Shown here piece by piece: positions 29,125 through 38,340 of a DNA stretch of 64,000 nt (the stretch's first letter is position 1; the number at the start of each line of letters is the position of its first letter). The stretch is taken from positions 34,663-98,662 of the IMG/VR virus record IMGVR_UViG_3300032462_001516. One strand, given 5' to 3'. Below the pieces are notes generated by a model. It searched no databases and was not told the origin of the DNA. It saw only the letters and a list, made by a program, of their open reading frames with translations. The translations under genes were made by a program, and so were the position numbers. This DNA comes from a virus.

Positions 29125-30567
29125 ATGAGCAACCTACTGAGAATAGAGAACGATTACTCGTACTTCCTGTCGGAAGACCTACAGACGAAACACGAGATTT
29201 GGGATCGTCTGAGATTCAGGGACAAGAACTACTTCCATAACCGTGCATACAAAATGCGGAAGTGGGATGGTTATATCCAATTCTTCGCTATGGAAACAGG
29301 CAAATTTCTCACAGGGTTGCTTCCTGAAGTCACGGCTGTTCTACGACATTTCAAAATTGATTTTGTTGTAGAAGACAACCGGAAGAAAACCTCTTTTATT
29401 TATGAAGAAGTAGATCAAAATTTCTTAAATCAATGGCTTCCAGCTAAAACATTGGGCGGCGATCCAATGAAGCCGGTTACACTACATGATTATCAAGTTG
29501 AACTCATCAATCAAGTCCTGAAGCATCGAAGGGGCGTTATTTATGCTCCCACCAGTGCCGGTAAAACTTTCATCATGTTGGGAATCCTGAAGTCGATCCC
29601 ACCAGGAACTCCCACTCTTGTTCTTCAAAACAGAGTAACGCTCGCCCAACAGAATTATGATGAAATCAACAATTGGGGTTTCAATAATGTAGGCACTCTT
29701 TGGGGTGGTGCGGTAAAACCAAATGTTATCACTGTTGCCAGCGTCCAAAGTGTTGCAAAAATTGAAAAACTTTTGCCTAAAATAAAAGTCCTCATCGTCG
29801 ATGAAATCCACGATATGATGAGTGCTTTACCAAAAGCTGTATATCGTCGCTTGAAGGCTTGTGATATACGAGTTGCAGTCAGTGCTACACCATTCAAATT
29901 TGGCGGCACAGACAACGTACAGAAGTTCCACGTTCGAGGATTCTTTGGTCCTATCCTCAAAGTGAAGAGTGCAGCAACCGGCGTATTGACGACTGCCGAG
30001 CTTCAAGGGCGAGGCATTCTATCATCCAGCAAGTGTACATTCTATCCTATTTATGAACCGATGATCCCGCACGACATCTATATCGATGCCGTGACCAGAG
30101 GAATTGCGGAGTCCTATCATTTCCATAGAATTGTAACCAGACTGGCAAAGTTACAAACCGGACGAACTTTAATTTTGGTAGATCGAGTAGCACATGGAGA
30201 TGCTTTACATAATTTACTACCAGGAAGTTTATGGGTGCAAGGAAAAGACACCCAAGCCACTCGCAAGGGAGTAATTAAACAACTACAAAAAGATGAACAT
30301 TGTATTGCTATTGCGACACAACAGATATTCAACACAGGAGTGAATTGTCACATCCACAATCTTATCAACTGCGCAGGAGGTTCTGCCGAACATATGATAA
30401 TTCAAAGAATGGGTAGAGGACTACGAACCGCTGCTGATAAAGCAGTTTTGAACTATTACGATTTTCTTTTCAAGATCAACGATTATCTTGAAAAACACAG
30501 CAATGATCGTATAGCCATATTAAAAAGAGAAGGTCATGAAATTATCGTAAAAGAAATTGATTTCTAG
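29125..30567 (+). CDS. uvsW: UvsW-type SF2 DNA helicase
   Basis: A 480-residue superfamily 2 helicase. Walker A is A-P-T-S-A-G-K-T-F near residue 140, DEAH-type motif II is V-D-E-I-H-D near residue 227, motif III S-A-T-P near residue 252, and motif VI Q-R-M-G-R-G-L-R near residue 430. The N-terminal 80 residues match the small UvsW domain (W-D-G-Y-I-Q-F-F). In T4, UvsW unwinds R-loops and branched DNA, switching replication from origin to recombination mode. The stop (TAG) runs into a degenerate HNH gene. Confidence 0.88.
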   Translation: MSNLLRIENDYSYFLSEDLQTKHEIWDRLRFRDKNYFHNRAYKMRKWDGYIQFFAMETGKFLTGLLPEVTAVLRHFKIDFVVEDNRKKTSFIYEEVDQNFLNQWLPAKTLGGDPMKPVTLHDYQVELINQVLKHRRGVIYAPTSAGKTFIMLGILKSIPPGTPTLVLQNRVTLAQQNYDEINNWGFNNVGTLWGGAVKPNVITVASVQSVAKIEKLLPKIKVLIVDEIHDMMSALPKAVYRRLKACDIRVAVSATPFKFGGTDNVQKFHVRGFFGPILKVKSAATGVLTTAELQGRGILSSSKCTFYPIYEPMIPHDIYIDAVTRGIAESYHFHRIVTRLAKLQTGRTLILVDRVAHGDALHNLLPGSLWVQGKDTQATRKGVIKQLQKDEHCIAIATQQIFNTGVNCHIHNLINCAGGSAEHMIIQRMGRGLRTAADKAVLNYYDFLFKINDYLEKHSNDRIAILKREGHEIIVKEIDF

Positions 30568-30680
30568 TCAACTCAAGCATACGGGCTACAACAAAATATT
30601 GCTCAAGGAAATGCAAAGGCATAGACAAACGAAAAATCAAAAATGAAGGAATTAGACAGTGCAACAAATGCAAAGAAATA

Positions 30681-30920
30681 TTGCCTATGTCAAACTTTGG
30701 AAACAAAAAATGTCATTATTGCTTTGATGATCTCAATCCAACTGGAACAGGACTTGATAGAAAAGATAATGACAAAGGATACTTAATCGATAATGTGGTT
30801 TCTTGTTGTTGTACTTGCAACAGAATGAGATCGGATAAATTCAGCTACGAAGAAATGCTTGTGCTGTCTGTGACAATTAGAGCAATCAAGGAAAAAAGAG
30901 TTTCTAATGGACACTCCTGA
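30681..30920 (+). CDS. HNH-type endonuclease lacking a normal start
   Basis: The visible frame has two Cys pairs (C-H-Y-C near the start and C-C-C-T-C-N-R-M-R-S-D-K) and the G-L-D-R-K-D-N-x-x-G-Y motif of small phage HNH enzymes. Protein-like sequence, including C-N-K-C-K-E-I-L-P, continues upstream in frame to about 30571, but it has no ATG, GTG or usable TTG before 30681. The N-terminal zinc finger is therefore cut off or translated unusually. It lies directly behind uvsW, a common place for homing endonucleases. Confidence 0.55.
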   Translation: MPMSNFGNKKCHYCFDDLNPTGTGLDRKDNDKGYLIDNVVSCCCTCNRMRSDKFSYEEMLVLSVTIRAIKEKRVSNGHS

Positions 30921-31212
30921 TTACGAACCAGAATTCTATGAGAAACAGATCAAGATGATGGAGGACAGATACTCCAAATTGTTCAAGAAATGGAATCTCA
31001 GTTGGGATGCGTATCACAACCATGTTATCGAAAAACTCAGAAACAAACGATATTGGGTGTGGTGCTACCTGTGCGGCTTCGAGAAGTTTGTACAGGAACA
31101 AGGTGATACAAAACGGGGTCGCTGTGATCGCCTTTACAAAGATGCCGACGAACGTATCAGACGTATCGTTGGCGATTACTTCAAAATACAATATTATGTG
31201 AAATCATTATGA
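30907..31212 (+). CDS. Hypothetical protein
   Basis: A 101-residue basic protein, predicted mostly helical, rich in Lys, Tyr and Trp with C-Y-L-C-G-F in the middle. It overlaps the HNH frame at its start and the next gene at its end (ATGA). Unknown family. Confidence 0.5.
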   Translation: MDTPDYEPEFYEKQIKMMEDRYSKLFKKWNLSWDAYHNHVIEKLRNKRYWVWCYLCGFEKFVQEQGDTKRGRCDRLYKDADERIRRIVGDYFKIQYYVKSL

Positions 31213-31415
31213 TTGCATTCATTAAAAAAATACCTTCGGTGCTGTTGTTCCTTCTCCTTGCCCTTGTGTACATCACTTGTGGTTACGTGATTGGCTATCA
31301 CCAAGGATATAAAGCCGGACAAGAAGATTACATCGTTTACATCAACAAGGTATTAGAAAATGCCGATGTGGGTAAAATTGATAACGCACCAGTTGATGTC
31401 AAAAAACAACCTTAA
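31209..31415 (+). CDS. Small membrane protein
   Basis: A 68-residue protein with one membrane helix (about residues 8-28, VLLFLLLALVYITCGYVIG), then a G-Y-H-Q-G-Y-K-A-G-Q-E-D segment. It resembles in layout the membrane protein at 10520. It converges on the tail-fibre gene, overlapping its stop. Confidence 0.5.
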   Translation: MIAFIKKIPSVLLFLLLALVYITCGYVIGYHQGYKAGQEDYIVYINKVLENADVGKIDNAPVDVKKQP

Positions 31416-33364
31416 ACAATAGTAAAAATGTCCCCTTGGAATCCTTGCAAGCCCCGACTGTTTTGAGCGCCTTGAGGGCCTTGGAATCCCTGGAATCCAA
31501 TCGTCGCCACTCCCAAACTAACAACCTGACCATTGGAAAATAAAGTTCCGATGTCAGATAAGTAGCCAACGGAAAAGTTATAGTCGCCTGCGTTTTTTAC
31601 AACACTATTTGCCTCGAAAAACACATATTGAACTGCCGATCCCTCAGATGTTATGTACAACAGCGTTCCTATGCCTAAGCGATCAAGAACTCCTTGTTGT
31701 CCAACTCCATTTCTATCTGTTCTTGAAATATCCACATTAGTCACCGAAGACTTAGTGGCATGGTTGAATCTAATTTCACCTGAAGCCGCTGCCATTGTTG
31801 TGCTAGTGTTAAATGTATATGGAACGACAAATCCAACCATGACGGTGCCTTGGAAGCCTTGTGTTCCCTGACTGCCTTTCGTTGCTTGATTACCCTGAAA
31901 TCCTTGGTTACCCTGCGGTCCTTGATGTCCTTGACGACCTTGGCTCCCAATAAACCCTTGTAATCCTTGTGATCCCGCTAGACCCTGATTGCCTTGGCTT
32001 CCTTGGCTTCCTTGATTACCTTGCCGACCTTGGTTGCCTTGAGAGCCTTGCGACCCTTGAGGACTACTGCCCTGGTTCCCCTGGTTCCCCTGGTTTCCTT
32101 GACGACCTTGGTTGCCTTGAGAGCCTGTGGCTCCGATAACGCCTTGGTTGCCTTGAGAGCCTTGCGACCCTTGAGGACTGCTGCCCTGGTTTCCTTGTGA
32201 ACCTTGATTTCCCTGAGTTCCCTGGTTGCCTTGAAAGCCACGGTTGCCTTGATTTCCCTGAAAACCTTGGTTTCCCTGAGAATCTACTCCTTGGTTTCCT
32301 ACAAAACCTTGATTGCCTTGGTTGCCCTGATTGCCAATGTTACCCGCACTACCAACTGCTCCCTGCAATCCTGTCGGGCCATTGATCCATTCGAGTTGGG
32401 TAGTATCGGAATTCGTCTGCATATAGATATCGCCGCTATCGACACAAGCATAAACATTACCGTTTGCAGTGGCAGTCATACCAATCCAATTTCTCGAAGT
32501 TTGGCTTAGTGCAACGAAGTTCCCTGCTCCATTTGTCTGCATATAGATATCGCCAACCCAAACAGCAGCGTAAACATTGCCGTTTGGAGCGGTAGTCATG
32601 CCGTCCCAACCTCTAGTAGTCTGGCTTAGCGTAACGAAGCTACCTACTCCACCAGTCTGCATATAAATATCGCCGTTAAAGACACAAGCATAAACATTAC
32701 CGTTTGAAGCGGTAGTCATGGCATACCAATTTCTAGTAGTCTGGCTTAGTGCAACGAAGTTCCCTGCTCCACCAGTCTGCATAAAAATATCGCCGCCCCA
32801 GACACAAGCATAAACATTACCGTTTGGAGCCGTAGTCATGCCGAACCAAGCTCTCGCAGTCTGGCTTAGAGCAACGAAGTTCCCTACTCCGCCAGTCTGC
32901 ATATAGATATCGCCGTTGTTGACACCAGCATAAACATTGCCGTTTGGAGCGGCAGTCAGAACAGTCCACTGCCTAGTAGTCTGGCTTAGCGTAACGAAGT
33001 TGCCTGCTCCACCAGTCTGCATAAAGATATCGTCATTATAGACGCAAGCATAAACATTACCGTTTGGAGCGGTAGTCATGCCATACCACCGCCTAGTAGT
33101 CTGGCTTAGTCCATCGAAAACAATGCTTCCGGGATAGCCCATAACTTGGCCAGGACTACCAACTGTGTTTGCAAATTGATATTGACTCTGAACCCCTAAA
33201 GTCACTGCTTGGAAATTGCCCATAGAGACAATATTGCCAAATCTAACAGCCACATTAGACGGACTTGGAGAATCAACACTTAGGTCCGGGTCATACCAAT
33301 ACTGCACCTTATATTGATTGATTAAACTGGCTTCGGAATCAAATATAGATACAGATAATGTCAT
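31412..33364 (-). CDS. Tail fibre/adhesin: six 40-residue propeller-like repeats plus collagen-like stalk
   Basis: A 650-residue protein. Residues 1-85 resemble the N-terminus of the paralogue at 34365. About residues 85-325 are six copies of a 40-residue unit (L-S-Q-T-T-R-x-W-x-x-M-T, N-G-N-V-Y-A-C-V, G-D-I-Y-M-Q-T-G-G) likely to form a beta-propeller. A collagen-like Gly-x-Gln region dominated by G-N-Q-G and G-S-Q-G follows (about 340-505), then a C-terminal domain (P-Y-T-F-N-T-S-T...) shared with the paralogue. It is probably a host-binding fibre. Order and overlap with two further fibre genes mark one structural operon. Confidence 0.85.
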   Translation of the reverse strand: MTLSVSIFDSEASLINQYKVQYWYDPDLSVDSPSPSNVAVRFGNIVSMGNFQAVTLGVQSQYQFANTVGSPGQVMGYPGSIVFDGLSQTTRRWYGMTTAPNGNVYACVYNDDIFMQTGGAGNFVTLSQTTRQWTVLTAAPNGNVYAGVNNGDIYMQTGGVGNFVALSQTARAWFGMTTAPNGNVYACVWGGDIFMQTGGAGNFVALSQTTRNWYAMTTASNGNVYACVFNGDIYMQTGGVGSFVTLSQTTRGWDGMTTAPNGNVYAAVWVGDIYMQTNGAGNFVALSQTSRNWIGMTATANGNVYACVDSGDIYMQTNSDTTQLEWINGPTGLQGAVGSAGNIGNQGNQGNQGFVGNQGVDSQGNQGFQGNQGNRGFQGNQGTQGNQGSQGNQGSSPQGSQGSQGNQGVIGATGSQGNQGRQGNQGNQGNQGSSPQGSQGSQGNQGRQGNQGSQGSQGNQGLAGSQGLQGFIGSQGRQGHQGPQGNQGFQGNQATKGSQGTQGFQGTVMVGFVVPYTFNTSTTMAAASGEIRFNHATKSSVTNVDISRTDRNGVGQQGVLDRLGIGTLLYITSEGSAVQYVFFEANSVVKNAGDYNFSVGYLSDIGTLFSNGQVVSLGVATIGFQGFQGPQGAQNSRGLQGFQGDIFTIV

Positions 33365-34320
33365 GCGTTGTTGTTATCCAGCAACAATAAAGGAAAGCCG
33401 CCCACCCATGCTGCTTGCGCCGCAATTGTTGCTGCTGGGTTGGTCAAAGCACCGGCAGACACGGCGAATTGGGCATATCCACCATCCATGAAGCCATTAT
33501 CAATGTTAATCGAACCGGGCCATGCTTTGGGCAATACTACTATTTGTCCCGTGGTTGCAGCAAGGCTCGGTCCACAACACAACATGCCTGCTGTTGTGCT
33601 TGTTGTGCTGGCCGACACGGCCATAAAATACAATTGGTCCTTGGACAGCGTTAGAGCAAGATCATCGCCAACTTTGCCCCATGTGCTCGCCGTTGTGGTA
33701 ATCGACATTTGCCCCGTCAATCTTTCCAACGTATCGCCGTTGTAGATCGCAGTTTGGTAAATTCCTGTGACATTACCAACGCCATAGAATCGAATCGTGT
33801 TTACTATAATATTTTTTGGCGGTCTAAAATAGCTAATTCGGGCAATGGTGTTTGTTATATTGGTGGGTGTTGCTGCGATAGTGCCAGACATCTGAGCCAT
33901 GCGCATGCCTTGCTGTGGATCGCTCCTGCCATAAGTCCAATGCAATTGTCCTTGCCAAGAATCGACAACGGATAAACCAGTATCAGATAAGTTGAAACCA
34001 CTCTCAGCAAAATAGGTTATTGTGCCACTGGGTCCAATAGATATTTCTTTATACAGATTTTTTGAATTTGTCCCGTCATGGTGTAGGATTGTGACCACCA
34101 CCGATGTCGTGTCGTCATTTGATATAATCAAACTTTTGACATTTCTTGTGCCTGATGATGGGCTGCTAACAACTGTTGTTGTTGTAGCACTTGAAATCGT
34201 TGTTGTTTGTCGTCCTGGAACAACCGTAGTATCATAATCCATGTAGCTTGAGTAAACACTCAAGCTAGTGGTGGTTGCCGTAGTGATCCGAATAGTATCA
34301 GTAGTTGCTAGGATAATCAT
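33361..34320 (-). CDS. Virion/tail-associated hypothetical protein
   Basis: A 319-residue Thr/Ser/Ala/Val-rich, beta-dominated protein with no collagen repeats. The N-terminal 70 residues are Thr-rich (I-R-I-T-T-A-T-T-T-S-L). It overlaps the neighbouring fibre gene by four bases, so it is co-expressed. The composition suits a tail-fibre base, adaptor or decoration protein. No named family is recognised. Confidence 0.6.
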   Translation of the reverse strand: MIILATTDTIRITTATTTSLSVYSSYMDYDTTVVPGRQTTTISSATTTTVVSSPSSGTRNVKSLIISNDDTTSVVVTILHHDGTNSKNLYKEISIGPSGTITYFAESGFNLSDTGLSVVDSWQGQLHWTYGRSDPQQGMRMAQMSGTIAATPTNITNTIARISYFRPPKNIIVNTIRFYGVGNVTGIYQTAIYNGDTLERLTGQMSITTTASTWGKVGDDLALTLSKDQLYFMAVSASTTSTTAGMLCCGPSLAATTGQIVVLPKAWPGSINIDNGFMDGGYAQFAVSAGALTNPAATIAAQAAWVGGFPLLLLDNNNA

Positions 34321-34364
34321 GCTGTATCTATATGCCCTTCAAAATTTTGTGAAATACAATCTTA

Positions 34365-35672
34365 TTATGGTCCGCACCATTCGCCTTGGTGTCCTTGGTA
34401 GCCCTTATCGCCCTGGAAGCCTTGGTAACCTTGGTAGCCCTGATGACCTTGGTATCCAATAATTGCGACACCTAATCCAATATTGGCCGAGTTTGAAAAC
34501 AACGAGCCTCCATTTGATAGGTATCCAACAGAAAAGTTATATTCTGTTGCGTTTTTCGTAACACTATTCGCCTGGAAAAAAGCGTGCTGCGTTGCAGTGA
34601 TTTCAGAAGAAAATCTCATTAAAGTCCCAGACGCCATTCTATCGAGAATAGATTGATGACCAATTCCATTGCGGTCAGTTCTGGATACGTCGATATTAGT
34701 GACAGCGGCTACTGTGGAATTATTGAATCGAATTTCACCTGTTGCCGATGACATCGCTGTGTTAGTGTTAAAGGTGTATGGCAAGCCAAAACCCAATCCA
34801 GATATACCTTGGTTGCCCTGATTTCCGGTTAACCCTTGATTGCCTTGGAATCCTTGATTGCCTTGTAATCCTTGACTGCCTTGATTCCCCTGGTTGCCTT
34901 GTAACCCTTGATTTCCGGTCAACCCTTGGTTTCCTTGATTTCCTTGATTGCCTTGGTTTCCTTGATTTCCTTGATTGCCTTGATTGCCTTGAAAACCCTG
35001 TGAACCAGTTACACCAGCCGTGCCTTGATTGCCTTGTGAACCTTGATTTCCTTGGTTTCCTTGATTTCCTTGATTGCCTTGGTTTCCTTGATTTCCTTGA
35101 TTGCCTTGATTACCCTGAAAGCCAACTGTTCCTGACGCTCCTTGATTTCCCTGAAAGCCTTGATTGCCCTGATTTCCTTGCGTTCCTTGATTTCCCTGAT
35201 TTCCTTGTAAACCTTGTAAACCTTGATTACCCTGAAAGCCAACTGTTCCTGACGCTCCCTGAAAGCCTTGATTGCCCTGATCTCCTTGCGTTCCTTGATT
35301 TTTTCCTTGTAAACCTTGTGCGCCAATGCTGGTATCGACCCAAGCTAATTGACTGACGCCTTGATAACCAATGGCTTGTCCTGCGGTGCCTACAGTTGTA
35401 GGAAATTGATACTGGCTCTGTACGCCAATTGATGCTGCTTGAACATTGCCCAAAGAAATCATCGCACCAGTGCGCATCAACATATGCACTTCGGTAGTGG
35501 TTAGTTCAAGGCTGTCTTTAGCCATCACTAAGTCACTGAGAGCTTGTATAAAGCCATCAGCGTCTACTGAATCAATCTCTATGTTCTGGGGGTGAGTCGA
35601 AACGACGGTGCCATTCTCGTCAACCACCAAGTAGGTTGCTGTTAGCACTGGTTTAGTTATTACAATTGGCAT
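34365..35672 (-). CDS. Collagen-like tail fibre protein
   Basis: A 435-residue protein. The N-terminal 115 residues are a virion-attachment-type domain (P-I-V-I-T-K-P-V-L-T-A-T-Y-L-V). A long Gly-x-Gln/Asn collagen-like region of G-N-Q-G units, broken by two copies of a G-A-S-G-T-V-G-F segment, spans about 125-310. A C-terminal domain nearly parallel to that of the 31412 gene follows, ending with a short G-Y-Q-G tract. Gly-Asn-Gln triplets instead of Gly-Pro-Pro are notable, since proline hydroxylation is not available in bacteria. Confidence 0.85.
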   Translation of the reverse strand: MPIVITKPVLTATYLVVDENGTVVSTHPQNIEIDSVDADGFIQALSDLVMAKDSLELTTTEVHMLMRTGAMISLGNVQAASIGVQSQYQFPTTVGTAGQAIGYQGVSQLAWVDTSIGAQGLQGKNQGTQGDQGNQGFQGASGTVGFQGNQGLQGLQGNQGNQGTQGNQGNQGFQGNQGASGTVGFQGNQGNQGNQGNQGNQGNQGNQGNQGSQGNQGTAGVTGSQGFQGNQGNQGNQGNQGNQGNQGNQGLTGNQGLQGNQGNQGSQGLQGNQGFQGNQGLTGNQGNQGISGLGFGLPYTFNTNTAMSSATGEIRFNNSTVAAVTNIDVSRTDRNGIGHQSILDRMASGTLMRFSSEITATQHAFFQANSVTKNATEYNFSVGYLSNGGSLFSNSANIGLGVAIIGYQGHQGYQGYQGFQGDKGYQGHQGEWCGP

Positions 35673-35739
35673 TCTATGATTTCTCCACTCTCTTAAAGCA
35701 GCGTCAAGCAGTCGTTTTATATAGTGGAGTTCGGAAAAA

Positions 35740-36636
35740 ATGATGCCAAATTACGATCCTGAACATTTATGGTGGGAACCATACAAGCAGCACCCGAAAA
35801 AAAGCAGGATAATCCCGAAAATTATTCATCAGATGTGGATTGGAGAAAATCCACCAATGAATCTTATAAACACCTGGAAAGAGCAAAATCCTGAGTGGCG
35901 GCACATATTGTGGACGGACAAAACACTCAAAGAGTGGAAATTTCGTAATCAAGACAAACTTGACCATATGTCCGAACCTAACGGCAAATGTGATATTATG
36001 CGATATGAAATACTTTATCGCATGGGTGGTTTTTTCGTGGACGCCGACACAATTTGTATTAGGCCGTTAGAGGAAAAGCTGTTCGAGTACGATTGTGTGT
36101 CGGTATATGAAGGCGAAAAACAACGTGGTGGCTTGATCGCTTGCGGTTTCATGGCTTGTCAGCCTCGATGCGAACTAATGAAACTCTGCATTGAAGGAAT
36201 CGAAAAAGTCGCAAGTCCGGCGTGGTGGCATGTGGGTCCAGCTTATTTCACCCACATTGTAAAAATCCACAAATATCCAATCAGAATCTATCCATCTCAT
36301 TATTTCATACCAAAACACTACGCTGGTCCAATGTACAAAGGCCCTGGACCTGTTTTTTGCGATCACCTTTGGGGAGTAACCTATGAAGGAGGATATGAGC
36401 GATTTGTTGGTCTTATGCCAAAGAATCGGACAATCCAAGTTCAGCAGCCAAAAGTTCAGCAGCGTCAGCCAAGGCTTCAAATGGCTGGTATTTGCCGTCG
36501 TATGGGTATTTTATGTCAATCCCGATACATGATACAGGATCATACATCAAATCAATCTCTTGAGCATGATGGTCAACCGTGTAGCCGAGTGCCAAACTCT
36601 GCAACTCAGGTAATGAAGGTGCGATCCCCTTCTTAG
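35740..36636 (+). CDS. GT32-type glycosyltransferase with run-on C-terminus
   Basis: A 298-residue protein of the Och1-like capsular family: I-P-K-I-I-H-Q-M-W-I-G near residue 26, W-T-D near residue 58, and the sugar-nucleotide D-x-D as V-D-A-D-T near residue 106 after M-G-G-F-F. The enzyme probably ends near residue 225 (R-F-V-G-L-M). The last 70 residues are Gln/Arg-rich and are antisense to the 3' end of the gene at 36413, suggesting a lost stop codon. It transfers an unknown sugar, probably to surface glycans. Confidence 0.78.
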   Translation: MMPNYDPEHLWWEPYKQHPKKSRIIPKIIHQMWIGENPPMNLINTWKEQNPEWRHILWTDKTLKEWKFRNQDKLDHMSEPNGKCDIMRYEILYRMGGFFVDADTICIRPLEEKLFEYDCVSVYEGEKQRGGLIACGFMACQPRCELMKLCIEGIEKVASPAWWHVGPAYFTHIVKIHKYPIRIYPSHYFIPKHYAGPMYKGPGPVFCDHLWGVTYEGGYERFVGLMPKNRTIQVQQPKVQQRQPRLQMAGICRRMGILCQSRYMIQDHTSNQSLEHDGQPCSRVPNSATQVMKVRSPS

Positions 36637-37330
36637 CACGATCAAAGAACATTTTCCAATGCGACCAATCTGGTCGTAGCCCTCTATTTGCTGGATTGGC
36701 TAATTTTGCTGTCCATCCAACGAGGGCTTTTTTCATGAATTGGTCTGCTGACCGAATGGGAAAATGAGCCAGATGCAGATGTGGTGAAATCACCATTCGC
36801 AATACGCCGTCTCCCAAATAAACCTCGTGACACCCCTCTCGCATATGTGTATTCATGTCCAATATTGGACCTGGAATCATTGTTTTGTGCTGATTAGGAT
36901 TGATGTGTTTATTGCGATAGCAGATGTCCCTCAAAATATGAAAATTATCCTCTTTGGTCGGAGCATAGTTCCACCACAATGCCGAAAGAGTGCATGGATA
37001 GTTTTTTGGCAAATCATGAGCAGCCTGTCGAATGTCTCCCACAACGAACTCATCAGCGTCTATTGCCATCAACACAGAAGGCTTGTGTTTCTCTCGAACC
37101 TCTTTAAGAAGACTTGTCATGGCCTCGCCCTGAGCGTGGTAAAAAGAAGTTGACTGAGTCACCGTCAGTGGCAGTCCCTCTTTAACCAAGGCGGCAAGGA
37201 TGTCTGAAGTGCCGTCTTTGCTTAGATGGTCGATGATAAACACATGATCGAAAATTATAGCATGATACCTGACAAACAATTCAATGATGTCAGCTTCGTT
37301 GCGAACAATACTTATAACAGCACTTTTCAT
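36413..37330 (-). CDS. GT2 family glycosyltransferase (Glyco_tranf_2_4 type)
   Basis: A 305-residue protein that begins A-V-I-S-I-V-R-N-E-A-D-I-I, with F-I-I-D-H-L-S-K-D-G-T-S-D near residue 32 and the metal-binding A-I-D-A-D-E-F near residue 90. These are typical of the N-E-A-D type of family 2 transferases, which modify surface polysaccharides. It is coupled by overlap to the GT4 gene upstream (37327). Confidence 0.8.
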   Translation of the reverse strand: MKSAVISIVRNEADIIELFVRYHAIIFDHVFIIDHLSKDGTSDILAALVKEGLPLTVTQSTSFYHAQGEAMTSLLKEVREKHKPSVLMAIDADEFVVGDIRQAAHDLPKNYPCTLSALWWNYAPTKEDNFHILRDICYRNKHINPNQHKTMIPGPILDMNTHMREGCHEVYLGDGVLRMVISPHLHLAHFPIRSADQFMKKALVGWTAKLANPANRGLRPDWSHWKMFFDRAKKGIAPSLPELQSLALGYTVDHHAQEIDLMYDPVSCIGIDIKYPYDGKYQPFEALADAAELLAAELGLSDSLA

Positions 37331-38340
37331 GGTAGCTTAATGCCCTTCTTTTTCAACAATGATTGTTGAATGAAATGACCCCAATGCTGGGACATAAACT
37401 TATCATGCCACGGCAATATTTCTTTGCTAATTCCCCGTGACATATTAAAAAGAATCTCTGGATTATCTTTTAAGAAAAGAATCTTCTCTGCACAGGCTTC
37501 GGCATTGCGATCAATGATGAATAAATTTTTGAAGTAATCGCAATAACCAACCTTAGTCATAATAGGAACACACCCACATGCGGCAGCTTCGTGTAGAGTG
37601 CATGGACCACCTTCAGAAATAGACAAGCAAACGAACACCTGACATTCATTGTACAATGAATTCATTTCTTCTGGAGTCCGCTTGTTGTTGAATGAATCGG
37701 TAAGAATCTCAACAAATTCAATGTCGGTTCGATGGGCGAGTAATTCTTTAACCCGTTGCCAGATCGGATAACCCTTGTGATCCAATCGAACAATGCTCGA
37801 CGAAAAGAAAACCTTGAACTTTCTTTTCTGAATTGGCATGTCAGGACCAAATACATGCAAATCTACACCATCAAATGTTGTGTAGATATTGCTGAATCCT
37901 GCTTTGGAAAAATTTTCGTATGCCCAAGGATTGTTGACAGACAAGGCATTGAATACAGCATATCTTCTCAGATCGTTTTGAATCAACTCCAAAGGAGTAA
38001 CCTCGTTCTGAGTCAGAATAAACTGCGTGCCTTTTTTGTTTTGGTCGGCAACAAAAGCAAACCAACGATCATAACCAGGGACGTTATAGCCGTGAAGATG
38101 CCAAATCACATCGTACTTTTTTTGTCTCATCATATCTTCCCAATAACCAAATTCAGGGGCGAGATCACAACGAGCGTAGCCGATGTCTATTTCAAATTGT
38201 GGCAGATACTTTCTGTATTGATGTCCTTTAATGTCGAAGCTCCAGTTGGGAACATCAGCAACATAAAGCACTTTTGGCTTAATGGAATATTCAAATAAAT
38301 GAGGCGGATTTAGATTGAATAAAGTGGTTTCTTGACTCAT
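37327..38340 (-). CDS. GT4/GT-B glycosyltransferase
   Basis: A 337-residue GT-B transferase (start at Met-Ser-Gln, 38340; an ATG at 38394 is alternative). The C-terminal half carries V-F-F-S-S-S-I-V-R-L-D-H-K-G, then the nucleotide-sugar motif S-I-S-E-G-G-P-C-T-L-H-E-A-A-A-C-G-C-V-P, the E-x7-E signature of the family. The N-terminal acceptor domain is less conserved. It overlaps the gene upstream. Confidence 0.8.
   Translation of the reverse strand: MSQETTLFNLNPPHLFEYSIKPKVLYVADVPNWSFDIKGHQYRKYLPQFEIDIGYARCDLAPEFGYWEDMMRQKKYDVIWHLHGYNVPGYDRWFAFVADQNKKGTQFILTQNEVTPLELIQNDLRRYAVFNALSVNNPWAYENFSKAGFSNIYTTFDGVDLHVFGPDMPIQKRKFKVFFSSSIVRLDHKGYPIWQRVKELLAHRTDIEFVEILTDSFNNKRTPEEMNSLYNECQVFVCLSISEGGPCTLHEAAACGCVPIMTKVGYCDYFKNLFIIDRNAEACAEKILFLKDNPEILFNMSRGISKEILPWHDKFMSQHWGHFIQQSLLKKKGIKLP

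Noticed and set aside
31978-32241. Long alternative frames over the collagen-like genes
   Set aside because: They are mirror frames of the G-N-Q repeat DNA and have no independent start signals.
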